NCBI GenBank assembly: GCA_015295945.1 | Contig: DVED01000108.1 | Coordinates: forward strand, 1 to 39,072 | Length of the DNA: 39,072 nucleotides | Direction of reading: 5' to 3' | Source of the DNA: Oscillatoriales cyanobacterium M59_W2019_021 | Lineage (GTDB): Bacteria > Cyanobacteriota > Cyanobacteriia > Cyanobacteriales > Geitlerinemataceae | In this document: positions 8,366 to 17,128 of the stretch, in pieces | How positions within the stretch are numbered: the first letter of the stretch is position 1 | How the letters are laid out: each line of letters starts with the position of its first letter | The notes under the pieces: model-generated | What the model saw: the letters and a program-made list of their open reading frames with translations, nothing else | Databases searched by the model: none | Told to the model about the DNA's origin: nothing | Made by a program: the position numbers and the translations under genes

Positions 8366-9061
8366 TTAAATCGGCAAACGATCGATATCTTTATTCGAGC
8401 CAATCAACACGAACATCGAGCCCGGAGATAAGCGATATTGTGGCGGGGGATTGACAAGAAACTTTGCCTCTTGACTAACCGCTAATACTGTCACACCGTA
8501 ACGCTTGCGCAGATCTAATTCTGCCAGGGTTCTGCCGATAAATTTATCAGGGACGATCGTTTCGACGATACTGTGTTCGGGATCGAGATCGAAGCGATCA
8601 AGAATTCGCGGTTTGGTGAGCGATCGAGCTAGAGAACAACCCATTTCCCACTCTGGAAACACGACATGATCCGCGCCCACTTTTTTCAACAATTTCATGT
8701 GAATTTCCGAAGAAGCTTTAGCGACAACGTGTTTGACACCGCCTTCCTTTAAATTCAGCGTCGTAGTAATACTTTGAGCGAGATAATTCCCAATAGCAAC
8801 AATGACCGTATCGAATTCTAAAATACCTGCTTCTTTGAGAGCTAAAGGATCGGTCGTATCGACGCGAACGGCATGGGCAGCAATGCGATTGGCTAAGGCT
8901 TTGTTAACCTTATCTTCTTCCCAATCGACAGCAAGAACCTCGTGATTCAAGCTGTGTAACGTCGAACAAACGGCACTACCAAAACGTCCGAGTCCGATGA
9001 CCGCAAATTGCTTATTTTCGGCACTGAGATTGTGAAAGAAATTGAGTTGAGCTAAGTTCAC
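8366..9061 (-). CDS. ktrA: KtrA-type regulatory subunit of K+ uptake (TrkA-N/RCK)
   Basis: This 231-residue cytoplasmic protein has an N-terminal RCK/TrkA-N Rossmann domain with the nucleotide-binding glycine loop VIGLGRFGSAV followed by the acidic strand end VLAVDWEE. A TrkA-C domain follows (about residues 150-230: HSIVETIVPDKFIGRTLAELDLRKRYGVTVLAV). Such subunits gate KtrB channels in response to ATP/ADP or NAD(H) and, in cyanobacteria, support potassium uptake under osmotic stress. The start is GTG at 9061. The gene follows ktrB on the same strand after 116 bp of heptamer repeats, so the two probably form one transcription unit interrupted by a repeat tract. Confidence 0.93.
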   Translation of the reverse strand: MNLAQLNFFHNLSAENKQFAVIGLGRFGSAVCSTLHSLNHEVLAVDWEEDKVNKALANRIAAHAVRVDTTDPLALKEAGILEFDTVIVAIGNYLAQSITTTLNLKEGGVKHVVAKASSEIHMKLLKKVGADHVVFPEWEMGCSLARSLTKPRILDRFDLDPEHSIVETIVPDKFIGRTLAELDLRKRYGVTVLAVSQEAKFLVNPPPQYRLSPGSMFVLIGSNKDIDRLPI

Positions 9062-9078
9062 GCAAAAACTCCAGGTTT

Positions 9079-9183
9079 GTTAGTTGTTAGTTGTTGGTCA
9101 TTTGGGGTTTGGGATTTGGGGTTGGGAAGTTGGTAGGGTGTGCCCCCGGAACGAAACGCACCATTACCCATTACCCATTACCC
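9079..9183. repeat. Heptamer repeat tract between ktrB and ktrA
   Basis: Three repeat types lie side by side: GTTAGTT-like units (9079-9096), TTTGGGGTTTGGG-like units (9101-9126) and CCATTAC units (9161-9183). The last tract overlaps the ktrB stop codon at 9178-9180, so repeat expansion has reached the coding end. Confidence 0.75.
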
Positions 9184-10512
9184 AACCAGCAAATCTTCTT
9201 GCGGGTAATCGACAGCACTAGGTTTCGGATCGCCAATCAACGCAGACATTAACATCAAAACGCTGACCCGACCGACATACATGACGGCAATAATGACTAG
9301 CTTCGCCCACACCGAAACTTGAGCCGTAATTCCCGTAGACAATCCCACGGTGGCAAACGCCGAAAAGACTTCAAAGACCACTTGAATAAAGTCTAATTTT
9401 GGATCGGTAATGGTAATCAGCATCGTGGCAATGACGATGGTTGCCATCGAACCCATGACGCACCCCACGGCTTTTAAAATCGTTTCGGTGGGGACTTGGC
9501 GTTGATATAAAAGGACTTCATCTCGTCCCCGGAGAACGGCGGTCGTGCAATTGGCTAAAACACGTACCGTTGTGGTTTTCAAACCCCCTCCGGTACTGCC
9601 GGGACTGGCACCAATTAACATTAAAGCCATGGTCGCAAAAAGGGCAGCATTGGTCATATGACCGATATCGATACTATTAAACCCAGCAGTTCGGGCGATC
9701 GTCGATTGGAACCACGCTGCCATGACTTTACCTCCGAAACCTAAAGGCGCGAGGGTTTCGGGGTTGTGGAGTTCGGTTAAGAAAAAGATGATCGTGCCGC
9801 CAATCAGTAAAAATAACGTGGTATTGGTCACCACTTTAAAGTGCAGGGAGAAACAAAACCGTTCCGATCGCTGAAATAAAAGATGCTTCAGCCAGTAGTA
9901 GGTTTCCATAATTACCTGATAGCCAATTCCTCCCAAAATCACTAACATAGGAATTGTAAAATTGACGAATGGAGAATCCACGTATTGAACCAGGCTGTCG
10001 GAAAATAGGGAAAATCCGGCGTTATTAAACGCACTGATACTGTGAAAGACCGCATTCCAAACGCCTAGCTGAAATCCGCGTTCGGGAACGAAAACTAGCA
10101 TCAGTAAAAAAACGCCCGTAAGCTGGATTAAAACTGTAGTAGCGATAATCGATCGCACCAGTTGGACGACATTCGAGAGTCCGGTAGCATCGAGGGATTG
10201 TTGGACGGCGAGGCGGTACCGCAGTTTGAACCGTCCCCCCAGTAGTAATAACAGAAATGTGGTTGCCGTCATGTAACCCAAGCCGCCAACTTGGATTAAA
10301 ACCACAACGATCAGTTGTCCCCAAAATGAATAGTGCGTGCCAGTATCGACAACCACTAAACCCGTAACGCAAACCGCAGAAGTGGACGTAAACAGGGCGG
10401 TTACTGGATTGTCCCAAGTGCCGTCCACCAAAGAGAACGGCATCATCAGTAACAGCGTCCCCACTAGAATCACGCCTAGAAAACCCAGGCAAATCGTGCG
10501 CGAGACAGTCAT
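9178..10512 (-). CDS. ktrB: KtrB-type Na+-dependent K+ transporter (TrkH/NtpJ family)
   Basis: The 444-residue integral membrane protein has the four-fold M1-P-M2 layout of the Trk/Ktr/HKT superfamily. Selectivity-filter-like P-loops are visible: STSAVCVTGLVVVDTGTHYS (first), ISAFNNAGFSLFSD (second), STIARTAGFNSIDIG (third) and FSAFATVGLSTGIT (fourth). Each has the key glycine. GASPGSTGGGLKTTTVRV is the conserved loop after the third repeat. It forms the K+-translocating pore in the plasma membrane and needs the KtrA subunit encoded downstream. The ATG at 10512 begins MTVSRTICLGFLGVILVG, the first membrane helix. It is divergent from the methyltransferase gene. Confidence 0.95.
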   Translation of the reverse strand: MTVSRTICLGFLGVILVGTLLLMMPFSLVDGTWDNPVTALFTSTSAVCVTGLVVVDTGTHYSFWGQLIVVVLIQVGGLGYMTATTFLLLLLGGRFKLRYRLAVQQSLDATGLSNVVQLVRSIIATTVLIQLTGVFLLMLVFVPERGFQLGVWNAVFHSISAFNNAGFSLFSDSLVQYVDSPFVNFTIPMLVILGGIGYQVIMETYYWLKHLLFQRSERFCFSLHFKVVTNTTLFLLIGGTIIFFLTELHNPETLAPLGFGGKVMAAWFQSTIARTAGFNSIDIGHMTNAALFATMALMLIGASPGSTGGGLKTTTVRVLANCTTAVLRGRDEVLLYQRQVPTETILKAVGCVMGSMATIVIATMLITITDPKLDFIQVVFEVFSAFATVGLSTGITAQVSVWAKLVIIAVMYVGRVSVLMLMSALIGDPKPSAVDYPQEDLLVG

Positions 10513-10596
10513 TTGACTTAAAACTTAAGAGTTGGGAGTCGAACCCCCTAATGGAAATGTTAGGCTAATTTGTGTCTGTTGCAACCTTGGGGCATT

Positions 10597-11481
10597 ATGA
10601 GCGCGACGCTATCCGATCAAATTGGGGAATTCTACGATACTTCTAGCGGTCTGTGGGAACAGATGTGGGGGGAACACATGCACCACGGCTACTACGGTGC
10701 AGATGGAACCCGTCGTCCGGGACGCAAACAGGCGCAAATCGATTTAATCGAGGAATTGTTGAAATGGACGGCGGATTCCCTGGGGGTGGATTTATCCGGA
10801 GGATCGAACACCCGTCAATTTCTCGATGCGGGTTGCGGCATCGGTGGCAGTACCCTGTATTTGGCGCAGAAGTTTAAGATCAAAGGCATCGGCATTACTC
10901 TGAGTCCGGTACAGGCGGCTAGAGCGATCGATCGGTCTCGGGAAGCCAGAATCGATGGCGAAGTGGGTTTTCTGGTCGCCAACGCCCAAAAAGTGCCGTT
11001 TGCGGACGCATCCTTCGATTGGGTGTGGTCGCTCGAAAGTGGGGAGCATATGCCGGATAAGGAGGGGTTTCTGCGGGAGTGTCACCGGGTGCTGAAACCG
11101 GGGGGAACGTTGATGTTCGCTACTTGGTGTCACCGTCCGACGGAGGAACCTCTAGGGAGGCTTACGGAGTCCGAACAGAAGCTGTTACGAGAGATTTACC
11201 GAATTTATCATTTACCTTACGTCATTTCGCTACCGGAATACGAGGCGATCGCTACGCAACTCGAGTTTCAGAACATCCATACCGCCGATTGGTCGTCCGC
11301 CGTTGCGCCTTTTTGGGATGAAGTCCTCGAATCGGCATTCAATCCTGCCGCAATTTTAGGTCTCCTGATGGCGGGTTGGGGAACAATTCAAGGGGCAATG
11401 GCGATCGGTTTAATGCGCGATGGTTTCGCTCGAGGAACGATTCGCTATGGGGTATTGTGTGCGACCAAAAGTGGTCATTAG
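10597..11481 (+). CDS. Gamma-tocopherol methyltransferase-like SAM methyltransferase
   Basis: The 294-residue class I methyltransferase has SAM motif I FLDAGCGIGGSTLYLA, then NAQKVPFADASFDWVWSLESGEHM and HRVLKPGGTLMFATWCHRP. The N-terminal block YDTSSGLWEQMWGEHMHHGYYG and the C-terminal DWSSAVAPFWDEVLESAFNP closely match the cyanobacterial gamma-tocopherol methyltransferase family (Synechocystis slr0089 and plant VTE4, from memory). It would convert gamma- to alpha-tocopherol at membranes; other small quinol or phenol substrates are possible in paralogs. I chose ATG at 10597. A TTG at 10570 would add nine residues. The stop codon lies at the start of a TCATTGG repeat tract. Confidence 0.88.
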   Translation: MSATLSDQIGEFYDTSSGLWEQMWGEHMHHGYYGADGTRRPGRKQAQIDLIEELLKWTADSLGVDLSGGSNTRQFLDAGCGIGGSTLYLAQKFKIKGIGITLSPVQAARAIDRSREARIDGEVGFLVANAQKVPFADASFDWVWSLESGEHMPDKEGFLRECHRVLKPGGTLMFATWCHRPTEEPLGRLTESEQKLLREIYRIYHLPYVISLPEYEAIATQLEFQNIHTADWSSAVAPFWDEVLESAFNPAAILGLLMAGWGTIQGAMAIGLMRDGFARGTIRYGVLCATKSGH

Positions 11482-11543
11482 TCATTGGTCATTGGTCATT
11501 GGGATAAATAATAAGGACAAAAGACAAGTGACAAAGGACAAAT
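11479..11543. repeat. Heptamer repeats (TCATTGG and GACAA-type) after the methyltransferase
   Basis: TCATTAG-TCATTGG-TCATTGG-TCATTGG begins within the methyltransferase stop codon. It is followed by GACAAAAGACAAGTGACAAA-like units running up to the next gene's start region. This is the same class as 9079-9183 and 31789-31856. Confidence 0.7.
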
Positions 11544-11545
11544 TT

Positions 11546-12553
11546 ATGAACGATAAAATGAAATGGACGATCGCCGGAATGGTGGGGGCAATCGCCTCGA
11601 TCGGATGCAGTTTATCCGCTTCGGCAATGAGTTTTACCGAGTGGTGTACCAATTCCAATTTTAATTCTCCGGCGCGACATACCGTCGAGAAGTTGTTAGA
11701 AATTGCGGGGACGGAAGACTGTGCGGCAGCCGAAACCGAACTGTCGGCAATGACCGATCTCAATCTCAGTGCTAAGGAAATTTCCAATATCGAACCCTTA
11801 GCCGCACTCACGCATTTAGAACGGCTCGATCTCAGCATCAATCAAATTACCGATATCGCTCCCCTATCTTCTCTAACGCAGTTAAAACAACTGTATCTCA
11901 GCAAAAATAAAATTACCGATGTTTCCCCGCTGTCAGATTTAAATCTTATCAAACTCAATCTCGATGGCAACGAACTGGTTGATGTTGCTCCCATAGCTAA
12001 AATTGAAACTTTAAAAGATTTATCCCTGCGAGAAAATCAAATTGTCGATCTGAGTCCTTTAACCGCTTTAAATTCTCTGTCTACTCTGTTCGTCGATGGC
12101 AATCAAATTACCGACCTCCAACCCTTAACTGCCTTCGATACCTTAAGCGGTGCGGATCTCAGTAACAATCAAATTGCCGACTTGCGTCCTTTGGGTACAA
12201 TGAAGCAGTTAGAGTGGATTGCTTTAAGTAACAATCAAATTGAAGATATAACTCCCCTAAAAGAGTTAACGGGATTGGTAGAACTTGACCTCAGTGGCAA
12301 TCAAATTACCGATGTCAGCCCGATCGCCAATTTGACCAATATGAGCGAATTATTCCTCAACAACAATCAAATTGAAGATGTAACGCCGCTAGCATCCCTG
12401 ACCGATTTGACGGCATTATTTTTAAGCGGTAACAAAATTACCGATATCAGTCCGTTAGCTTCTTTACCGCGTTTATCTCGATTGTTAGTGACTGATAATG
12501 CGATCGCCGATCGCACTTGTCCCTTTGAACCGCAGCGAATTTGTCAGTTTTAG
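11546..12553 (+). CDS. Exported leucine-rich-repeat protein (internalin-like repeats)
   Basis: The 335-residue protein has an N-terminal signal peptide (MKWTIAGMVGAIASIGCSL, cleavage likely after SASA). A short cysteine-containing cap follows (TEWCTNSNF...TEDCAAAE), then about eleven 22-residue leucine-rich repeats of the form LxxLxLSxNQITDIxPLxxL, as in bacterial internalins. The array ends in a cap (ADRTCPFEPQRICQF) with two more cysteines. It is probably periplasmic or surface-exposed and binds other proteins; no enzymatic motif is present. The start at 11546 is preceded by AAGGAC. An upstream in-frame extension into the repeat tract is unlikely to be coding. The perfectly regular repeats could vary in number between strains. 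Confidence 0.9.
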   Translation: MNDKMKWTIAGMVGAIASIGCSLSASAMSFTEWCTNSNFNSPARHTVEKLLEIAGTEDCAAAETELSAMTDLNLSAKEISNIEPLAALTHLERLDLSINQITDIAPLSSLTQLKQLYLSKNKITDVSPLSDLNLIKLNLDGNELVDVAPIAKIETLKDLSLRENQIVDLSPLTALNSLSTLFVDGNQITDLQPLTAFDTLSGADLSNNQIADLRPLGTMKQLEWIALSNNQIEDITPLKELTGLVELDLSGNQITDVSPIANLTNMSELFLNNNQIEDVTPLASLTDLTALFLSGNKITDISPLASLPRLSRLLVTDNAIADRTCPFEPQRICQF

Positions 12554-12667
12554 CCAGGAGGTACGCAATTGATCGTCCGAATTATATTAGATCTGGGGAC
12601 TGCCGATAACTAACTTTGCGATCTTTGTGTCTTCGTGGTTTGCAATCATGATTATGAGGAAAATCCA

Positions 12668-13243
12668 ATGTCCAAGTCCAAAAAGAACAAAGGTAAATGG
12701 ATTAAAGAAACCCTAGAACTCAGTGAAAATCACAATTGGAAAGGTACGCCGGGGACGCGAATTTTTGTTGCCGGACGGGGTGCACTGCGGTTCGACGTAC
12801 CCCATGATTGGTATTTTGAACCCGACGAAAAATCCTTCCGGTTTCTCGACAAAAAACCACCCAATGATGACTGTCGCCTAGAAGCTTCGTTTAACCTACT
12901 TCCCCCTGCGAACTGGGCGGAATTTCCCCTCGTTCCCCTGCTGCGAAAAGTCGTCAAAGATGACGATCGAGAAGTGATCGAAACGGGAAAAATCGTACAA
13001 CTCAAACGACAAACTGCTCGCTTGGTTTGGACAGAACTGAAGTTTATCGATCCCGAGGAAAAACGCGAGGCTTATTCGCGAATTTGTATTGGCTTGGGAT
13101 CGGGCGTTCAATGTTTGATCACCTTCGATTATTGGGCAGACCAAGCAGAAAAATTAACGCCCGTTTGGGATACCGTGATGAATTCGGTTGTCCTGGGATT
13201 GTTCATTGCCGACCCGCGTACGGGATTTGCTTTGCCGGATTAG
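12668..13243 (+). CDS. Conserved hypothetical cyanobacterial protein
   Basis: The 191-residue protein starts at ATG 12668, after an AGGA ribosome binding site (TATGAGGAAAATCCAATG). The first 16 residues are lysine-rich (MSKSKKNKGKWIKETL). The remainder looks like a compact alpha/beta fold with LRFDVPHDWYFEPDEKSFRFLDK and YSRICIGLGSGVQCLITFDYWADQAEK. There is no signal peptide or membrane helix. I recognise no catalytic motif and cannot name a function. The stop is one base before the ATG of the next gene, so the two are very likely co-translated. Confidence 0.8.
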   Translation: MSKSKKNKGKWIKETLELSENHNWKGTPGTRIFVAGRGALRFDVPHDWYFEPDEKSFRFLDKKPPNDDCRLEASFNLLPPANWAEFPLVPLLRKVVKDDDREVIETGKIVQLKRQTARLVWTELKFIDPEEKREAYSRICIGLGSGVQCLITFDYWADQAEKLTPVWDTVMNSVVLGLFIADPRTGFALPD

Positions 13244-13244
13244 G

Positions 13245-14132
13245 ATGAATATTACAGAAGTCAAATCTTTAATCCAAAAGGCTCTTCAAGAAACACCCGT
13301 TGGATACCAGCCGCAGGCAGAAGACACCAATCTCGAAAGCGATCTTTTGATGTTCTATTTGCTGCGGCAGAAATCCTGTAGCGATCGATTGCAAATGGCA
13401 GCATCGATGATTCGAGAATCGCGAGGACTATCTTTATACTGCCTTCGCCAACGATTTGGAAACCTCGATCGATCGCAGTTTGCTCGCCAGGTTGCGCGAG
13501 CTTGGCTACAGGAGGATTGTCCGGATAGATTTATTCCCACGGGAGATGAAATGACTTGGATTCAAGACTGCATTCCCCTAGCACGAACCCTACACGAAAT
13601 TTTGGAAAACTCCGGCATTTCTTACTACATTACGGGTGGAGTTGCGGCGATAACCTATGGAGAACCGCGCACGACCAGAGATTTGGATTTAGTGCTATCT
13701 ATTTCCCCAGCAGAGATCGATCGACTGGTGGCAGCTTTAGAAGCAGCAGAGTTTTACGTTTCTGGCGTGGAGGACGCAAAATCCGGTCGGATGCGAACGT
13801 TGAGTATTACCCACATGGTGTCTATTTCTCGGGCTGACTTGATAATAGCTGGAACGGAAGAACTCGATCGCTTACAATTCGATCGGCGGGTCGTCCTGTT
13901 TGTAGAAGGCGCTGGCAATCTCTACTTCACATCGAAAGAGGATGTCGTTCTCAACAAACTCAAGTGGCGGCAACGATCGCACTCGGACAAACAATGGCGC
14001 GACGTTCTCGGGGTTTTGAAGGTTGCGGGTGGCGATCTCGATGTGGAATACCTGAGAAAATGGGCAGATTGCCTGGGAATGACAGATGAGTTGTCTCGCG
14101 CGTTACGAGAAGCTGGACTGGGCAGTCGATAG
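13245..14132 (+). CDS. Nucleotidyltransferase-fold protein (AbiEii/MNT-like)
   Basis: The 295-residue protein has a C-terminal nucleotidyltransferase-fold domain: ISYYITGGVAAITYGEPRTTRDLDLVLSI (about residues 123-151) gives the GG-x-A...R-T-x-D-x-D pattern of minimal and AbiEii-like transferases. Downstream blocks include FTSKEDVVLNKLKWRQ, DKQWRDVLGVL and a helical tail. The first ~100 residues are a separate helical region without a recognised domain. Relatives include toxin-antitoxin transferases, but here the partner is the unrelated 12668-13243 gene, one base upstream. Transfer activity and target are not known. ATG 13245 is preferred because AGG lies in the overlap region and the upstream extension is in the neighbour's coding sequence. 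Confidence 0.8.
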   Translation: MNITEVKSLIQKALQETPVGYQPQAEDTNLESDLLMFYLLRQKSCSDRLQMAASMIRESRGLSLYCLRQRFGNLDRSQFARQVARAWLQEDCPDRFIPTGDEMTWIQDCIPLARTLHEILENSGISYYITGGVAAITYGEPRTTRDLDLVLSISPAEIDRLVAALEAAEFYVSGVEDAKSGRMRTLSITHMVSISRADLIIAGTEELDRLQFDRRVVLFVEGAGNLYFTSKEDVVLNKLKWRQRSHSDKQWRDVLGVLKVAGGDLDVEYLRKWADCLGMTDELSRALREAGLGSR

Positions 14133-14274
14133 GCTAAATTGGCTGGATCGATCGTTCTGAGATTCTAGTTAAACCCTGACAAATTGGAATTGCCCCGACA
14201 ACATTTCGCGATCGCCTTCCGAGTACAATAATCGACAGTTCGATTCCGGAAGACGTGTCGCGATCGCGTCAGCA

Positions 14275-14289
14275 ACTCTCTTAGAGAGT
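14275..14289. repeat. ACTCTC-TTA-GAGAGT hairpin of a dispersed family
   Basis: The 6-bp perfect stem is followed by ATCGCCC. A related element at 18995-19007 (ACTCC-AGG-GGAGT) is also followed by ATCGCCC, which marks a dispersed cyanobacterial repeat. It lies in the 206-bp gap before the GH57 gene; nothing else is evident there. Confidence 0.5.
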
Positions 14290-14338
14290 ATCGCCCAAAC
14301 CCGGAATTCTGGATTTCCTCACATTTATCTAAACCCTC

Positions 14339-16573
14339 ATGTCTCATCCCCTCTACGTTGCTTTCATTTGGCACCAGCACCAACCTCTCTACAAAAGTCG
14401 GGCTGCGGGTGGCGAATATCGGATGCCTTGGGTGCGCCTCCACGGGACGAAAGATTACCTCGATTTAGTCCTGTTGCTAGAACGCTACCCGCAATTGCAT
14501 CAAACGGTGAATTTAGTGCCGTCGCTAATTTTGCAACTGGAAGATTACATCGCCGGAAACGCGATCGATCCCTATCTCAAATTCGCCCTCACACCGATGG
14601 AAAAACTGACATCGGAGGATAAAAAATTCGCCCTCGAACACCTCTTCGACGCCAATCACCACACCCTCATCGATCCCCATCCCCGCTACCGCCAACTCTA
14701 CGAACAGCGTCAGGAAAAAGGTCCGCTGTGGTGTTTGGATAACTGGGAAGACGAAGATTTCGGCGATTTAGCCGCTTGGCACAACTTGGTGTGGATCGAT
14801 CCCCTGTTTTGGGACGATCCCGAGATTGCTGGGTGGCTGAAACAGGGACGGGGCTTCCGTTTGCGCGATCGCCAAGCGATCTGGGAAAAACAGCGAGAAA
14901 TCCTAGCCCGCATCGTTCCCCAACACCGAAAAATGCAGGATGACGGGCAATTGGAAGTCACCACCACCCCCTACACCCACCCGATTTTACCCCTGCTTGC
15001 CGATACCGACTCCGGACGGGTTGCCCTCCCCAATGCCCCCTTCCCCGAACGCCGCTTTCAGTGGGCGCAAGATATTCCCCGCCACTTGCGGAAAGCGTGG
15101 ACGATGTACCAACAACGCTTCGGACGCGATCCTCGGGGGTTGTGGCCCTCGGAACAGTCGGTGAGTCCGGCGATATTGCCCGATGTTGCCCGCCAGGGAT
15201 TTCAATGGCTGTGTTCCGATGAGGCGGTGTTGGGGTGGACGCTGCACCACTTTTTCCACCGGGATGGGGCGGGGAACGTCCTGGAACCGGATTTGCTGTA
15301 TCGTCCGTACCGTTTGGATACCCCTTACGGCAATTTGGCGATCGTTTTTCGCGATCACCGCTTGTCGGATTTAATTGGGTTTACCTACGGTTCCATGCCG
15401 CCGAAGAAAGCTGCCGCCGATTTGGTGGGGCATTTGGAAGCGATTTCTCGATCGCTCAAATACCGCCAAGGCACGGGCAGCACCACCTTAGACACCCCCT
15501 GGTTGGTGACGATTGCCCTAGATGGGGAAAATTGCTGGGAATTTTACCCAGAAGACGGCAAGCCTTTCTTAGAATCGCTGTACGGAATGCTGAGCGATCG
15601 ATCGGATATCAAGTTGGTAACGGTTTCGGAATATCTCGATCGTTTCCCCCCAACGGCAACCCTCCCCGCCGACAAACTCCATAGCGGTTCCTGGGTAGAC
15701 GGCAGCTTCAGCACTTGGATCGGCGATCCTGCCAAAAATCGGGCGTGGGACTTACTCGCCGAAGCTCGGCAAGTGATGGAAAATCACCCAGAAGCCACCG
15801 AAGAAACCAACCCGGAAGCCTGGGAAGCCCTCTATGCCGCTGAAGGTTCCGACTGGTTCTGGTGGTTCGGTGAGGGGCATTCCTCCAACCAGGATGCGAT
15901 TTTTGATGCCCTCTTCCGGGAACACCTCACCGCCCTCTACCAAGCCCTAGGCGAACCCGTTCCCGAATCCATCTTACAGGAAGTGGAGGAACATACTCCC
16001 CAAGGCAGCCAAGTTCCCCTCAGTTTTATCCATCCCGTCATCGACGGCAGAGGCGACGAACAGGATTGGAACTTCGCCGGACGGTTGGAAGTCGGTGGGG
16101 CGCGAGGAACCATGCACCGCAGCAGTGCCATTCAACGGGTGTGGTACGGGTTGGATCACTTGAATTTCTACCTGCGATTGGACTTCAAAAGTGGCATTCG
16201 TCCGGGGAAAGATTGCCCGCCGCAGTTGAATTTGCTGTGGTACTATCCCGATCGCCCGATGCCCAATAGCCCGGTTCCTTTGAGCGAAGTTCCCGATGTT
16301 GCTCCCGCGAATTATTTATTCCACCACCACTTAGAAATTAACCTGTTAAGTCAGTCGGTATGGTTTCAAGAGGCGATCGACGGTTGGCAGTGGCACTCGC
16401 GCAATAGTCGCGCTCAAATTGCCCTGGATAAGTGTTTGGAAATCGCCATTCCTTGGGCGGATTTACCCACAGAACCGGATTGGATGTTACATCTGGCACT
16501 GGTGTTATCGGAGGACGATAAATTCTGCGATTCTGTTTTGGAAGAAGGCTTAGTGGCGATCGGGATGCCGTAA
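14339..16573 (+). CDS. Glycoside hydrolase family 57 protein
   Basis: The 744-residue cytoplasmic protein starts with the GH57 signature YVAFIWHQHQPLYK (H12-Q-H-Q-P16). GLWPSEQSVS (E272) fits the nucleophile region and WLCSDE (D294/E295) follows it. The catalytic barrel covers about residues 1-420, with DGENCWEFYPEDGKPFLESLY typical of the long cyanobacterial members. Residues ~515-744 include a beta-rich C-terminal domain (VIDGRGDEQDWNFAGRLEVGG). Family members act on alpha-glucans as amylases, 4-alpha-glucanotransferases or branching enzymes. A role in glycogen metabolism is likely but specificity cannot be read. There is no signal peptide. The gene stands alone and converges with the small gene at 16576. 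Confidence 0.93.
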   Translation: MSHPLYVAFIWHQHQPLYKSRAAGGEYRMPWVRLHGTKDYLDLVLLLERYPQLHQTVNLVPSLILQLEDYIAGNAIDPYLKFALTPMEKLTSEDKKFALEHLFDANHHTLIDPHPRYRQLYEQRQEKGPLWCLDNWEDEDFGDLAAWHNLVWIDPLFWDDPEIAGWLKQGRGFRLRDRQAIWEKQREILARIVPQHRKMQDDGQLEVTTTPYTHPILPLLADTDSGRVALPNAPFPERRFQWAQDIPRHLRKAWTMYQQRFGRDPRGLWPSEQSVSPAILPDVARQGFQWLCSDEAVLGWTLHHFFHRDGAGNVLEPDLLYRPYRLDTPYGNLAIVFRDHRLSDLIGFTYGSMPPKKAAADLVGHLEAISRSLKYRQGTGSTTLDTPWLVTIALDGENCWEFYPEDGKPFLESLYGMLSDRSDIKLVTVSEYLDRFPPTATLPADKLHSGSWVDGSFSTWIGDPAKNRAWDLLAEARQVMENHPEATEETNPEAWEALYAAEGSDWFWWFGEGHSSNQDAIFDALFREHLTALYQALGEPVPESILQEVEEHTPQGSQVPLSFIHPVIDGRGDEQDWNFAGRLEVGGARGTMHRSSAIQRVWYGLDHLNFYLRLDFKSGIRPGKDCPPQLNLLWYYPDRPMPNSPVPLSEVPDVAPANYLFHHHLEINLLSQSVWFQEAIDGWQWHSRNSRAQIALDKCLEIAIPWADLPTEPDWMLHLALVLSEDDKFCDSVLEEGLVAIGMP

Positions 16574-16575
16574 GA

Positions 16576-17103
16576 TTACTCCCCAAAAAAACCCCGCCAA
16601 ATGTTCCAGAGTCCATCCTTGAGGTGGGGCTCATCTCCTGGCAGGGCAAGTTTTAGGATTTCCTCTCTATCCATCTCTCTCCACCGTTCCGGGCTGATGG
16701 TTGCTGCATAAGTTTCGTAGAACAGCCGACGTTTCTCCTCTATGGTCAGAGGCGGTTCGCCAAAAGCATCTCGAAAGAAATCGTTGAGAGCAACTTGAGT
16801 GAGGGAGCGTTGGAGAGCGAGGGCAGCTTTTTTGCCGTTGGATGCAGCGTAGAGAATCAGCAGATTGAAATCGTCCAAGCTGATGGTTTTTGCTTTGGAA
16901 GCCCCCGAGATGTCCTCCCGCCCAACCGTCACCTCCAACTGGTAGGCTGTGAAGCCCAAGCCCTGTAGGACGTTCAGGGTTTTTCCACCCCTTGTGGTAA
17001 GCCGTGAAAGCCAGTTGCCTGCATATCCCACAACTTTGCTGTAGCCATCCACTTCCAGTCCATCAAAAAATCGGACAGTTTGATGCTCTGCTTTAAGAGT
17101 CAT
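16576..17103 (-). CDS. Small conserved protein, possibly antirepressor-like
   Basis: The 175-residue protein starts at ATG 17103, six bases after AGGAG (a TTG at 17106 is less likely). It contains FFDGLEVDGYSKVVGYAGNWLSRL, a GFTAYQLEVTVGRED region and the helical block LNDFFRDAFGEPPLTIEEKRR. This layout resembles small cyanobacterial proteins with a phage-antirepressor-like domain (a DNA-contacting N-terminal half, then helices with a ND-F/AFG motif). The similarity is from general pattern only and is weak. It follows the vMAP-HTH gene on the same strand by 25 bp, so the two likely form an operon. The function is not known. Confidence 0.7.
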   Translation of the reverse strand: MTLKAEHQTVRFFDGLEVDGYSKVVGYAGNWLSRLTTRGGKTLNVLQGLGFTAYQLEVTVGREDISGASKAKTISLDDFNLLILYAASNGKKAALALQRSLTQVALNDFFRDAFGEPPLTIEEKRRLFYETYAATISPERWREMDREEILKLALPGDEPHLKDGLWNIWRGFFGE

Positions 17104-17128
17104 CAAGATCTCCTGGCAATTGTTGATA

